In this document: positions 1 to 5,976 of the stretch, piece after piece
Position numbering within the stretch: position 1 is the first letter of the stretch
Layout of the letters: each line of letters begins with the position of its first letter
NCBI GenBank assembly: GCA_029051835.1
Contig: JAIDKJ010000244.1
Location: 1-5,976 of the forward strand
Direction: 5' to 3'
Source of the DNA: Paramuribaculum sp.
GTDB lineage: Bacteria; Bacteroidota; Bacteroidia; Bacteroidales; Muribaculaceae
Length of the DNA stretch: 5,976 nt
The notes under the pieces: model-generated
What the model saw: only the letters and a program-made list of their open reading frames with translations
Database searches by the model: none
Told to the model about the DNA's origin: nothing
Position numbers and translations under genes: made by a program

Positions 1-285
1 TATCTGATTGATATATTTGTCGATGTCGTCAGCCGTCATGCCTATGCCGTGATCGCTCACAGTCAGAGTGCCGGCATCGGCGTCGACGCTCACCCTCACC
101 TTCATATCGCCAAGCTCACCCTTGAACTCGCCGAACGAAGCAAGAGTGCGCAGCTTCTGAGTGGCGTCCACTGCATTCGACACCAGTTCGCGCAGGAATA
201 TTTCGTGATCGCTGTAGAGAAACTTTTTGATTACGGGGAATATATTTTCGGTAGTAACCCCGATTTTACCTTTTTGAGTATCCAT
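1..285 (-). CDS. htpG: HtpG (Hsp90-family chaperone), N-terminal fragment cut by window edge
   Basis: The reverse strand reads 95 codons from an ATG at 285-283 to the left edge with no stop, so only the start of the ATP-binding domain is present. HtpG is a cytosolic homodimeric chaperone that uses ATP-driven clamp closure to remodel client proteins. Visible family marks are the opening GVTTENIFPVIKKFLYSDHE, then LRELVSNAVDA at residues 31-41 with the expected catalytic Glu33 and Mg-binding Asn37 of the GHKL fold, and SDHGIGM at 77-83, the DxGxG nucleotide-binding motif. Many relatives have Asn where this protein has His79. The start is chosen because it begins the conserved N-terminus directly. 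No Shine-Dalgarno site precedes it; the upstream bases are A/T-rich, as is common in Bacteroidota. It lies downstream of clpC on the same strand, with a strong terminator between them. The family is clear; only the remainder of the gene is missing. Confidence 0.94.
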   Translation of the reverse strand, partial: MDTQKGKIGVTTENIFPVIKKFLYSDHEIFLRELVSNAVDATQKLRTLASFGEFKGELGDMKVRVSVDADAGTLTVSDHGIGMTADDIDKYINQI

Positions 286-323
286 AGATTCTAGTGAGAT
301 TTATTTCTGTATAACATCACTGC

Positions 324-356
324 AAAAAAAATGCCACGCCGCAAGCGTGACATTTT
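324..356 (-). terminator. Intrinsic terminator downstream of clpC
   Basis: Read on the minus strand, this is a 12-bp stem (328-339 pairing with 345-356) with a 5-base loop (340-344), running directly into eight T residues (331-324). The core arms are TGTCACGC and GCGTGGCA. The single imperfect pair is a G-U wobble in a minus-strand transcript but an A-C mismatch in a plus-strand transcript, and the T-run sits on the 3' side only for minus-strand reading. Both points assign it to transcription leaving clpC, whose stop codon is 64 bases upstream. The A-rich 5' arm could give some function in the other direction, but no plus-strand gene lies upstream to need it. Confidence 0.9.
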
Positions 357-367
357 GTTATTATTAA

Positions 368-382
368 CTGACATCTTGTCAG
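368..382 (-). repeat. Small perfect hairpin between clpC and its terminator
   Basis: CTGACA (368-373) and TGTCAG (377-382) are perfect inverted repeats around a 3-base loop. The hairpin lies in the clpC 3' untranslated region, 11 bases before the terminator stem on the minus strand. It is not followed by a T-run, so it is not a terminator by itself. It could stabilise the mRNA 3' end, or be chance: a 6-bp stem is short. Confidence 0.4.
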
Positions 383-420
383 CGTGGGTTTGGAATTTCA
401 CATCGACACTCCATCATAGC

Positions 421-3006
421 TCAATCGCCCGATGGCAACGCCGCAGGCGCCGACCCCCCGGGGAGAGCATCCGCTACGCTGACGGTCGTGACACCCTTCT
501 CCTTGTCGAGGCCTACCGTGATCGATGCACCCCGACGAAGCTCTCCGTCGATTATGCACTCGGCAAGCTCGTCCTCGACATACTTCTGTATGGCTCGCTT
601 GAGCGGACGCGCTCCGAACTGCGGATCATAGCCCCGTTCGGCAATGAATTCCTTGGCCTCTTCCGTCAGCGTCAGAGTATAGCCAAGCTCCGCCACCCGA
701 CGGTAGAATCCCGCCAGCTCTATGTCGATAATCCTGAATATCGCCTCTTTCGACAGCTGGTCGAACATCACGATGTCATCCACACGGTTGAGAAATTCCG
801 GAGAGAAAGCCTTGTTGAGAGCCTTGCGCAGCACTCCGTGGCTATACTCCTTGTCGACTGTCTGAGTATTGAATCCCACGCCCGAACCGAAATCCTTCAG
901 CTGACGCGTACCGATATTCGACGTCATGATTATCAGAGTGTTTTTGAAGTCCACCCGACGGCCGAGGCTATCGGTCATACGCACCTCGTCCATCACATTC
1001 AGCAGAAGATTGAACACATCGGGATGCGCCTTCTCGATCTCATCGAGAAGCACTACCGAATACGGACGGCGGCGCACCTTCTCGGTCAGCTGTCCGCCCT
1101 CCTCATATCCGACATATCCGGGAGGAGCACCCACGAGCCGCGACACCGTAAATTTCTCCATGTATTCGCTCATGTCGATGCGTATCAGTGTGTCGGCAGA
1201 GTCAAACAGGTATTCGGCAAGCTTCTTCGCAAGATGCGTCTTGCCTACACCCGTCGGACCGAGGAACATAAACGTGCCTATCGGCTTGTTGGGATCCTTC
1301 AGCCCTATACGGTTGCGCTGTATAGCCTTCACTATCTTGCTTATAGCCTCATCCTGTCCGATTATCGCCTCCTTGAGTTTCGGCCCCATCTCTTTCAGTC
1401 GCTTGCCCTCGGCCTGCGCTATGCGCTGCGCCGGCACTCCGGTCATCATCGCCACTACTTCGGCCACCTTGTCCTCATCCACCGTTTCCCGGTTTTCATG
1501 AAGATCCTTTTCCCATTTCAGACGCGCGGCGTCAAGCTTGGCTTTCAGCTGCTTCTCTGCGTCGCGATACTCTGCCGCGCGCTCGAAATCGTGCTCACGG
1601 GCAGCCATCAGCTTGTTGTTGGCCGTTTCGGCTATCGCATCCTCGAGAGCAGTGATCTCTTCGGGCACAGCGATATTGGTGATATGCACACGCGATCCGG
1701 CCTCATCGAGAGCATCTATGGCCTTGTCGGGGAAAGTGCGGTCGGTGACATAACGCTCGGTCAGGCTCACGCATGCCTCCAGCGCCTTCTCCGTATAGCT
1801 GACATTGTGGTGCATCTCATACTTGTCCTTGATGTTATGCAGTATCGTCAGGGTTTCCTCCGGGGTCGTAGGCTCGACCATCACCTTCTGGAAACGGCGT
1901 TCGAGAGCGCCGTCCTTCTCGATATTCTTGCGTTTTTCGTCCAGAGTGGTGGCGCCGATACACTGGAGCTCGCCGCGCGCGAGCGCCGGCTTGAGCAGAT
2001 TGGCGGCATCCATCGAGCCGGCCGCATTGCCGGCGCCGACTATAGTGTGAAGCTCATCGATAAACAGTATCACATCGCGGTTTTTCGCCAGTTCGTTGAG
2101 TATCGCTTTCACACGCTCCTCAAATTGGCCGCGATATTTCGTGCCGGCAACAAGCGACGCCATGTCAAGCGATATCACGCGCTTGCCGAACAATACGCGC
2201 GACACCTTGCGCTGCACTATCCTCAAAGCCAGCCCTTCGACTATCGCGCTCTTGCCCACGCCCGGCTCGCCGATCAGCACCGGATTGTTCTTTTTGCGAC
2301 GGCTCAGTATCTGTGCCAGACGCTCTATCTCCACCTCGCGTCCCACTACCGGATCCAGACGGTCCTGCTCGGCGGCGCGGGTCATGTCGTTGCCGAATTT
2401 ATCCAGCACCGGAGTGTCACTGCCGCTCTGCCCTTTTGCCTGCTGCGACGACTGACGCTGGCTCTCGCCGCGCCCCTCGGGAGCGTCGGGAGTGTCATCT
2501 TCGTCGTCCTCGTCGCTTCCGGTATAAGCGCTCTCGGTTCCCGACGGTTTGCCGGTCAGCTGACTGTAGAGAGCCTCATAAGTCACACCGGCCTGAATGA
2601 ACGCATTCATGAAGTCCATAGCCTGGGTTTCGGGATTGTGGAATATAGCCAGCAACAGATGCTCTACATCGACCGTATCGTTTTTCAACATACGGGCTTC
2701 AAGCACGCTGAGCTTTATCAGCCGGTTGGCTATGTCGCTGACCGACACGCTGGGAGTCGCCCCCTGCGCTTCGTGATTGTCGATGGCCGATTCAAAGAGA
2801 TATTTGTCGAGATGCTGCTGCAGCTCATAGGCCGAACTGCTACCCGAAGCCCGCTCCACAAGCCTGAATCCCTTGCCGGAAGTATCGCTTATGATAGCCA
2901 TCAGGATATGCTCCGGACGTATCACCCCGGTATTGTGGCGCAGAGCCTGCTGGGTGCTCTCGTTGAGCACCTGCTTGAGATCGGCCGAAAAATTGGTTTC
3001 TGTCAT
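421..3006 (-). CDS. clpC: ClpC-type ATP-dependent unfoldase, ATPase partner of ClpP
   Basis: This 861-aa class I Clp/Hsp100 ATPase forms hexameric rings that unfold proteins and thread them into the ClpP protease in the cytosol. Domains in order: Clp N-terminal double repeat (about 5-150); acidic, Ser/Gln-rich linker (about 155-198); D1 AAA+ with Walker A GEPGVGKS (246-253), pore loop KYRG (290-293), Walker B Asp317-Glu318 and arginine finger at about 370-371; a short middle segment with a UVR-type motif (about 465-491); D2 AAA+ with Walker A GPTGVGKT (583-590), Walker B Asp655-Glu656, pore loop GYVG (630-633), sensor-1 Asn697 and sensor-2 GAR (798-800). The short UVR-type middle region argues for ClpC over ClpB, and VGF at 710-712 matches the ClpP-docking tripeptide of ClpC proteins. 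All key ATPase residues are present. The ATG at 3006 is preferred over an in-frame ATG at 3066 because the Clp_N domain starts right after it and a good Shine-Dalgarno site precedes it. Length is at the upper end for ClpC because of the linker and a Gly/Ala/Pro tail. Confidence 0.94.
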   Translation of the reverse strand: MTETNFSADLKQVLNESTQQALRHNTGVIRPEHILMAIISDTSGKGFRLVERASGSSSAYELQQHLDKYLFESAIDNHEAQGATPSVSVSDIANRLIKLSVLEARMLKNDTVDVEHLLLAIFHNPETQAMDFMNAFIQAGVTYEALYSQLTGKPSGTESAYTGSDEDDEDDTPDAPEGRGESQRQSSQQAKGQSGSDTPVLDKFGNDMTRAAEQDRLDPVVGREVEIERLAQILSRRKKNNPVLIGEPGVGKSAIVEGLALRIVQRKVSRVLFGKRVISLDMASLVAGTKYRGQFEERVKAILNELAKNRDVILFIDELHTIVGAGNAAGSMDAANLLKPALARGELQCIGATTLDEKRKNIEKDGALERRFQKVMVEPTTPEETLTILHNIKDKYEMHHNVSYTEKALEACVSLTERYVTDRTFPDKAIDALDEAGSRVHITNIAVPEEITALEDAIAETANNKLMAAREHDFERAAEYRDAEKQLKAKLDAARLKWEKDLHENRETVDEDKVAEVVAMMTGVPAQRIAQAEGKRLKEMGPKLKEAIIGQDEAISKIVKAIQRNRIGLKDPNKPIGTFMFLGPTGVGKTHLAKKLAEYLFDSADTLIRIDMSEYMEKFTVSRLVGAPPGYVGYEEGGQLTEKVRRRPYSVVLLDEIEKAHPDVFNLLLNVMDEVRMTDSLGRRVDFKNTLIIMTSNIGTRQLKDFGSGVGFNTQTVDKEYSHGVLRKALNKAFSPEFLNRVDDIVMFDQLSKEAIFRIIDIELAGFYRRVAELGYTLTLTEEAKEFIAERGYDPQFGARPLKRAIQKYVEDELAECIIDGELRRGASITVGLDKEKGVTTVSVADALPGGSAPAALPSGD

Positions 3007-3012
3007 TCGCTG

Positions 3013-3020
3013 TCCTTTCT
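3013..3020 (-). promoter_or_regulatory. Shine-Dalgarno site that fixes the clpC start
   Basis: On the minus strand, AGAAAGGA lies six bases upstream of the ATG at 3006-3004. It decides between this start and the in-frame ATG 20 codons upstream at 3066, whose extra residues do not resemble a Clp N-terminus. Neither gyrA nor htpG in this window has a comparable site at normal spacing. Confidence 0.75.
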
Positions 3021-3112
3021 GTTCGAAACGGGTGATCGCTGAGGGTGAAACGCGCCGGATTGGCACCCGGATCGCAACCCCACACCCGCTGTCGGTTTGA
3101 TTTGATTACGTA

Positions 3113-3134
3113 TATTGCCGTAAAGTTAGCAATA
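3113..3134. repeat. Inverted repeat in the clpC upstream region, possible operator
   Basis: TATTGC (3113-3118) and GCAATA (3129-3134) are perfect 6-bp arms around a 10-base spacer. The spacer includes a possible clpC -7 element (3121-3128). A dyad around a promoter core is a typical operator layout, but no regulator is identified. The site does not match the CIRCE consensus or the CtsR direct repeat. Confidence 0.35.
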
Positions 3135-3154
3135 ATTGTGCCAACACGGGCAAC
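3121..3154 (-). promoter_or_regulatory. Candidate clpC promoter (weak)
   Basis: On the minus strand, TAACTTTA (3128-3121) matches seven of eight positions of the Bacteroidota -7 element TAnnTTTG. GTTG (3154-3151), 22 bases upstream, is a one-mismatch version of the -33 TTTG. Transcription would start near 3114, giving a leader of about 108 bases. An alternative is TTATTTTG at 3209-3202, with an exact TTTG at 3237-3234; its spacing of 24 bases is longer than usual. Both are consensus matches read by eye. Confidence 0.3.
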
Positions 3155-3160
3155 TTTGCA

Positions 3161-3194
3161 TCACATCACGTGAAAAAATTCGTCACGATTCACC
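3161..3194. repeat. TCAC-rich cluster with palindrome upstream of gyrA, possible operator
   Basis: TCAC occurs four times in 33 bases, at 3161, 3166, 3183 and 3190. TCACGTGA at 3166-3173 is a perfect 8-bp palindrome. CGTGA (3169-3173) and TCACG (3183-3187) also form an inverted repeat around a 9-base A/T-rich spacer. The cluster covers the place where the gyrA -33 element should lie, so it could bind a regulator. It could also be chance in a short intergenic region. Confidence 0.35.
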
Positions 3195-3213
3195 TTTTTT
3201 GCAAAATAATCGC

Positions 3214-3221
3214 TACCTTTG
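3214..3221 (+). promoter_or_regulatory. Bacteroidota-type -7 element for gyrA
   Basis: TACCTTTG is an exact match to the TAnnTTTG -7 consensus used by the primary sigma factor of Bacteroides and relatives. A start about seven bases downstream would give an A/T-rich leader of roughly 45 bases before the gyrA ATG. No TTTG lies at the usual 19-22-base upstream spacing. The nearest, at 3198-3201, is only 12 bases away, so the -33 element is weak or degenerate. Confidence 0.6.
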
Positions 3222-3273
3222 TATGATATTTAACAAATAGGAAAAACAACGTAAATTATATCCCAACGTCTTT

Positions 3274-5940
3274 ATGGCATCAGAAGAAGAGGATTTGATC
3301 AAAGAAGACCGCATCGACCGCATCGACATCAACGAGCAGATGAAGTCGGCATATATCGACTACTCCATGTCGGTCATCGTCAGCAGAGCGCTACCCGACG
3401 TGCGCGACGGCCTCAAACCCGTACACCGCAGAGTGCTCTTCGGCATGAACGAAATGGGCAACACTTCAACCAACGGCTACAAGAAATCAGCCAACTGCGT
3501 CGGAGAGGTCATGGGTAAATACCACCCACACGGCGACTCGTCGATCTATGGTACCGTCGTGCGTTTAGCACAGCCCTGGGCCATGCGCTACACGCTTATC
3601 GACGGACACGGCAACTTCGGATCTGTCGACGGCGACGGAGCTGCCGCCATGCGTTACACCGAGGTTCGGCTCAAACGCATCGGAGAAGAAATGCTCAGCG
3701 ATATCGACTCAGAGACAGTCGACTTCCAGCCCAACTACGACAACACACGTCAGGAACCGCTCGTGCTTCCGACACGATTCCCCAACCTCCTCGTCAACGG
3801 AGCGCAAGGTATCGCCGTAGGCATGGCCACCAACATACCGCCGCACAACCTCACCGAGTCGATCAACGCTTCAATAGCGCTCCTCGACAATCCGGAGATC
3901 ACCATTCCGGAGCTGATGGAACACATCCCCGGCCCCGACTTCCCCACAGGAGGCATCATCTGCGGCACCAAAGGCATACGCGACGCGTTCACTACCGGAC
4001 GCGGACGTGTCATAATCAGAGCCAAAGCCGACATTGAACACCACGACTCTCACGACAATATCATCGTCCACGAGATACCCTACAACGTCAACAAGGCGCA
4101 GCTCATTGAATACATAGCCGACCTCGTCAACGAGAAGAAGCTCGACGGAATCGCCGACATCAACGACGAGTCGAACTACAAGGGCATGCGCATCGTCATC
4201 AGGCTCAAATCCGACGCCAACCCCAATGTCGTGCTCACGAAGCTCTTCAAGATGACGCAGATGCAGGCATCGTTCAGCGTCAACACCGTAGCGCTCGTTC
4301 ACGGACGTCCCCGTACGCTCAACCTCAAGGAAATGCTCGGAGCATTCATAGAGCACCGCCACGAAGTTGTGATCCGCCGCACCAAATTCGAACTGCGCAA
4401 GGCCGAAGAACGCGCCCACATACTCGAAGGACTCATCATCGCATCGCAGAACATCGACGAAGTCATAAAGATCATCCGCGGATCCGACTCCACCGACGAC
4501 GCCAGAGCACGACTCACCGAACGCTTCGGACTCTCCGACCGTCAGACCGCAGCCATCGTCGAAATGCGACTCAAACAGCTCACCGGACTCGAACAGGACA
4601 AACTCCGTCAGACCTACGACGAAGTGCTCGCCGAGATCAACCGTCTTAAAGAGATACTCGACAACGACGAGGTGTGCCGCACGGTAATCCGCACTGAACT
4701 TGAAGAGATCCGCGACAAATATGGCGACGCACGCCGCACGGAGATCAACGCACGCCTCACCGGTGAATCCAACCCTGAGGACGAGGTGGCCGACGACGAC
4801 ATGATCATCACCATCTCACACCTCGGATACATCAAGCGCACGCCGCTCTCCGAGTTCCGCACGCAAAACCGTGGCGGAGTCGGCGCCAAAGGCAGCGACA
4901 CACGCGACAAAGACTTCATTGAGCATATCTACCCTGCATCGATGCACAACTATATGCTCTTCTTCACCAACCGCGGCCGCTGCTACTGGCTCAAGGTCTA
5001 CGACATACCCGAAGGAGCCAAAAACACCAAGGGAAGAGCCATACAGAATCTGCTCTCCATCGAGCCGGGCGACTCTGTCAAGGCGTTTATCCGCGTCAAA
5101 GGACTCAACAACAAGGATTTCGTTACCTCCCACAACCTTGTATTCGCAACCAAGCGGGGCATCATCAAGAAAACATCGCTTGAGGCCTACTCGCGTCCAC
5201 GAGCCAACGGCGTCAACGCCATCATCATTCGCGAAGGCGACGAACTCATAGCAGTCGAACTCACCGACGGCAACTCCGAGATCATCATGGCCAACCGCAA
5301 CGGACGCGCCATCCGATTCCACGAAAGCAAAGTCCGCGAGATGGGACGCGTCAGCACCGGCGTACGAGGCATGGCGCTCGACGGCGACGACGACGCACTT
5401 GTCGGAATGATCTGCATGGAACCTGACACCGACAACACGGTGATGGTACTCTCCGAGAACGGCTACGGCAAACGCTCGCCGCTCGACATCGACGTCACAC
5501 TCCCCGACGGAACAGTAGAGCGTCAGAACGTGTATCGCATCACCAACCGAGGCGGCAAGGGTGTACGCACCATGAATATCACCCAGAAGACCGGAGCGCT
5601 CGTTGCGATCGAAAGCGTCAACGACGACAACGATCTCGTGATAATCAACCGTTCGGGCATCACACTCCGCGTAAGAGTGGCCGACATCCGCGTCATGGGC
5701 AGAGCGGCTCAGGGAGTCCGTGTCATAAACCTGGAGAAGCGTGGCGACGTTATAGCATCAGTATGCTGTGTCGACACCGACCCCGAGGAGGAACACGAAA
5801 CCGACACCGTGGAGATGCAGGCCGAAATCATCGAAGATGCTGTCGACGACATGATCGACGATATCTCCGACGACATCGTCAACGATGATGAAGAAGAGAT
5901 CATCGAAGGCAACGACGAGGCCGACGACACCGACAACTGA
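3274..5940 (+). CDS. gyrA: DNA gyrase subunit A
   Basis: GyrA (888 aa) pairs with GyrB as A2B2 gyrase, cuts and rejoins both DNA strands, and introduces negative supercoils using ATP hydrolysed by GyrB. The cleavage domain holds KYHPHGDSS (82-90) and catalytic Arg127-Tyr128 in [22 protein letters not shown] (179-192) includes Ile180, equivalent to the DNA-bending Ile174 of E. coli. A coiled-coil tower follows (about 360-490). The C-terminal pinwheel has six visible blades starting near 508, 558, 620, 668, 721 and 786. The first carries the GyrA box as QNRGGVG (531-537), which marks GyrA rather than ParC. The protein ends in an acidic tail (834-888). The ATG at 3274 is the only one after an in-frame TAG at 3238, and no normally spaced Shine-Dalgarno site precedes it. 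E. coli numbering is offset by +6 in the cleavage domain; Gly93 and His112 replace Asp87 and Gln106. The gene is intact and divergent from clpC. Confidence 0.98.
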   Translation: MASEEEDLIKEDRIDRIDINEQMKSAYIDYSMSVIVSRALPDVRDGLKPVHRRVLFGMNEMGNTSTNGYKKSANCVGEVMGKYHPHGDSSIYGTVVRLAQPWAMRYTLIDGHGNFGSVDGDGAAAMRYTEVRLKRIGEEMLSDIDSETVDFQPNYDNTRQEPLVLPTRFPNLLVNGAQGIAVGMATNIPPHNLTESINASIALLDNPEITIPELMEHIPGPDFPTGGIICGTKGIRDAFTTGRGRVIIRAKADIEHHDSHDNIIVHEIPYNVNKAQLIEYIADLVNEKKLDGIADINDESNYKGMRIVIRLKSDANPNVVLTKLFKMTQMQASFSVNTVALVHGRPRTLNLKEMLGAFIEHRHEVVIRRTKFELRKAEERAHILEGLIIASQNIDEVIKIIRGSDSTDDARARLTERFGLSDRQTAAIVEMRLKQLTGLEQDKLRQTYDEVLAEINRLKEILDNDEVCRTVIRTELEEIRDKYGDARRTEINARLTGESNPEDEVADDDMIITISHLGYIKRTPLSEFRTQNRGGVGAKGSDTRDKDFIEHIYPASMHNYMLFFTNRGRCYWLKVYDIPEGAKNTKGRAIQNLLSIEPGDSVKAFIRVKGLNNKDFVTSHNLVFATKRGIIKKTSLEAYSRPRANGVNAIIIREGDELIAVELTDGNSEIIMANRNGRAIRFHESKVREMGRVSTGVRGMALDGDDDALVGMICMEPDTDNTVMVLSENGYGKRSPLDIDVTLPDGTVERQNVYRITNRGGKGVRTMNITQKTGALVAIESVNDDNDLVIINRSGITLRVRVADIRVMGRAAQGVRVINLEKRGDVIASVCCVDTDPEEEHETDTVEMQAEIIEDAVDDMIDDISDDIVNDDEEEIIEGNDEADDTDN
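5773..5937 (+). other. Region encoding the GyrA acidic C-terminal tail
   Basis: These codons encode residues 834-888. By hand count, 28 of the 55 residues are Asp or Glu and none is Lys or Arg. A stretch with DD every four residues (858-872) is separated by hydrophobic residues, giving an amphipathic, repeat-like look. In E. coli GyrA an acidic C-terminal tail tunes DNA wrapping by the pinwheel; the same role is inferred here. Confidence 0.7.
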
Positions 5941-5976
5941 TCGACAGATATCCCTCATAAGCAAATAATAATACCT
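5941..5976. other. Unassigned 36-base tail after gyrA
   Basis: This stretch is A/T-rich, with no hairpin plus T-run, no start codon with coding continuity, and no recognisable promoter. The gyrA terminator, or the next gene of its operon, must lie beyond the window. Confidence 0.6.

Noticed and set aside
49..294. An 81-codon plus-strand open frame at the left end
   Set aside because: It is the antisense of the conserved htpG N-terminus, which is clearly the coding strand.
421..3006. ClpB disaggregase as an alternative name for the clpC gene
   Set aside because: The middle region is too short for the long ClpB coiled coil, a UVR-like motif is present, and VGF at 710-712 matches ClpP-docking ClpC proteins.
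331..3042. A 903-codon plus-strand open frame, longer than clpC itself
   Set aside because: It is the in-register antisense of clpC, begins inside the terminator hairpin, has a His/Arg/Leu-rich composition and shows no domain. It is open only because clpC lacks TTA, CTA and TCA codons.
3007..3066. N-terminal extension of clpC from an ATG at 3066
   Set aside because: The 20 extra residues do not resemble a Clp N-terminus, and a strong Shine-Dalgarno site precedes the ATG at 3006.
3007..3273. CIRCE or CtsR heat-shock operator upstream of clpC
   Set aside because: Neither the TTAGCACTC-N9-GAGTGCTAA dyad nor the CtsR heptad repeats are visible on either strand.
3274..5940. ParC (topoisomerase IV) as an alternative identity for gyrA
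   Set aside because: A recognisable GyrA box, a six-bladed C-terminal domain and a long acidic tail favour GyrA.
3750..5964. Several minus-strand open frames of 68-182 codons opposite gyrA
   Set aside because: They lie fully or almost fully inside gyrA, have biased Ser- or Val/Asp-rich compositions and no recognisable domains; they are shadows of gyrA codon use.
1..5976. A novel mobile, defence or biosynthetic system
   Set aside because: All long coding regions are accounted for by three housekeeping genes, and no insertion sequence, array repeat, tRNA or att-like duplication was seen.

Overview
The window looks like ordinary core chromosome from a member of the Bacteroidota, most likely the order Bacteroidales. 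The evidence is the Bacteroidales-like wording of the HtpG and GyrA proteins, A/T-rich leaders that mostly lack Shine-Dalgarno sites, and a TAnnTTTG-type -7 promoter element upstream of gyrA. The GC content (roughly in the low fifties by eye) is higher than in typical Bacteroides. That would suit a Muribaculaceae-like lineage, but this is inference from memory, not a database match.

Layout from left to right: (1) 1-285, minus strand: the N-terminal 95 codons of htpG (Hsp90), cut by the left edge. (2) 286-420: a short intergenic region holding a strong intrinsic terminator that serves clpC, plus a small extra hairpin. (3) 421-3006, minus strand: a complete clpC-type double-AAA+ unfoldase of 861 aa, with an unusually clear Shine-Dalgarno site. 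(4) 3007-3273: a 267-bp divergent regulatory region with candidate promoters for both directions and two candidate operator-like dyads. (5) 3274-5940, plus strand: a complete gyrA of 888 aa with a six-bladed C-terminal domain and a long acidic tail. (6) 5941-5976: 36 bases with no recognisable feature.

The genes cover two jobs. clpC and htpG are protein quality-control genes on the same strand: ClpC unfolds substrates for ClpP, and HtpG is an ATP-dependent chaperone. gyrA, transcribed divergently, encodes the DNA-cleaving subunit of gyrase, so ClpC and gyrase expression share one control region.

I found no mobile element, CRISPR array, RNA gene, toxin-antitoxin pair or novel system. The points most worth a second look are natural Gly and His residues at two quinolone-relevant GyrA positions, the acidic GyrA tail, a GyrA box lacking its sixth-position basic residue, the acidic linker in ClpC, the dyads in the divergent promoter region, the little room left for an htpG promoter, and a 903-codon antisense open frame over clpC that results from codon bias and is not a gene.
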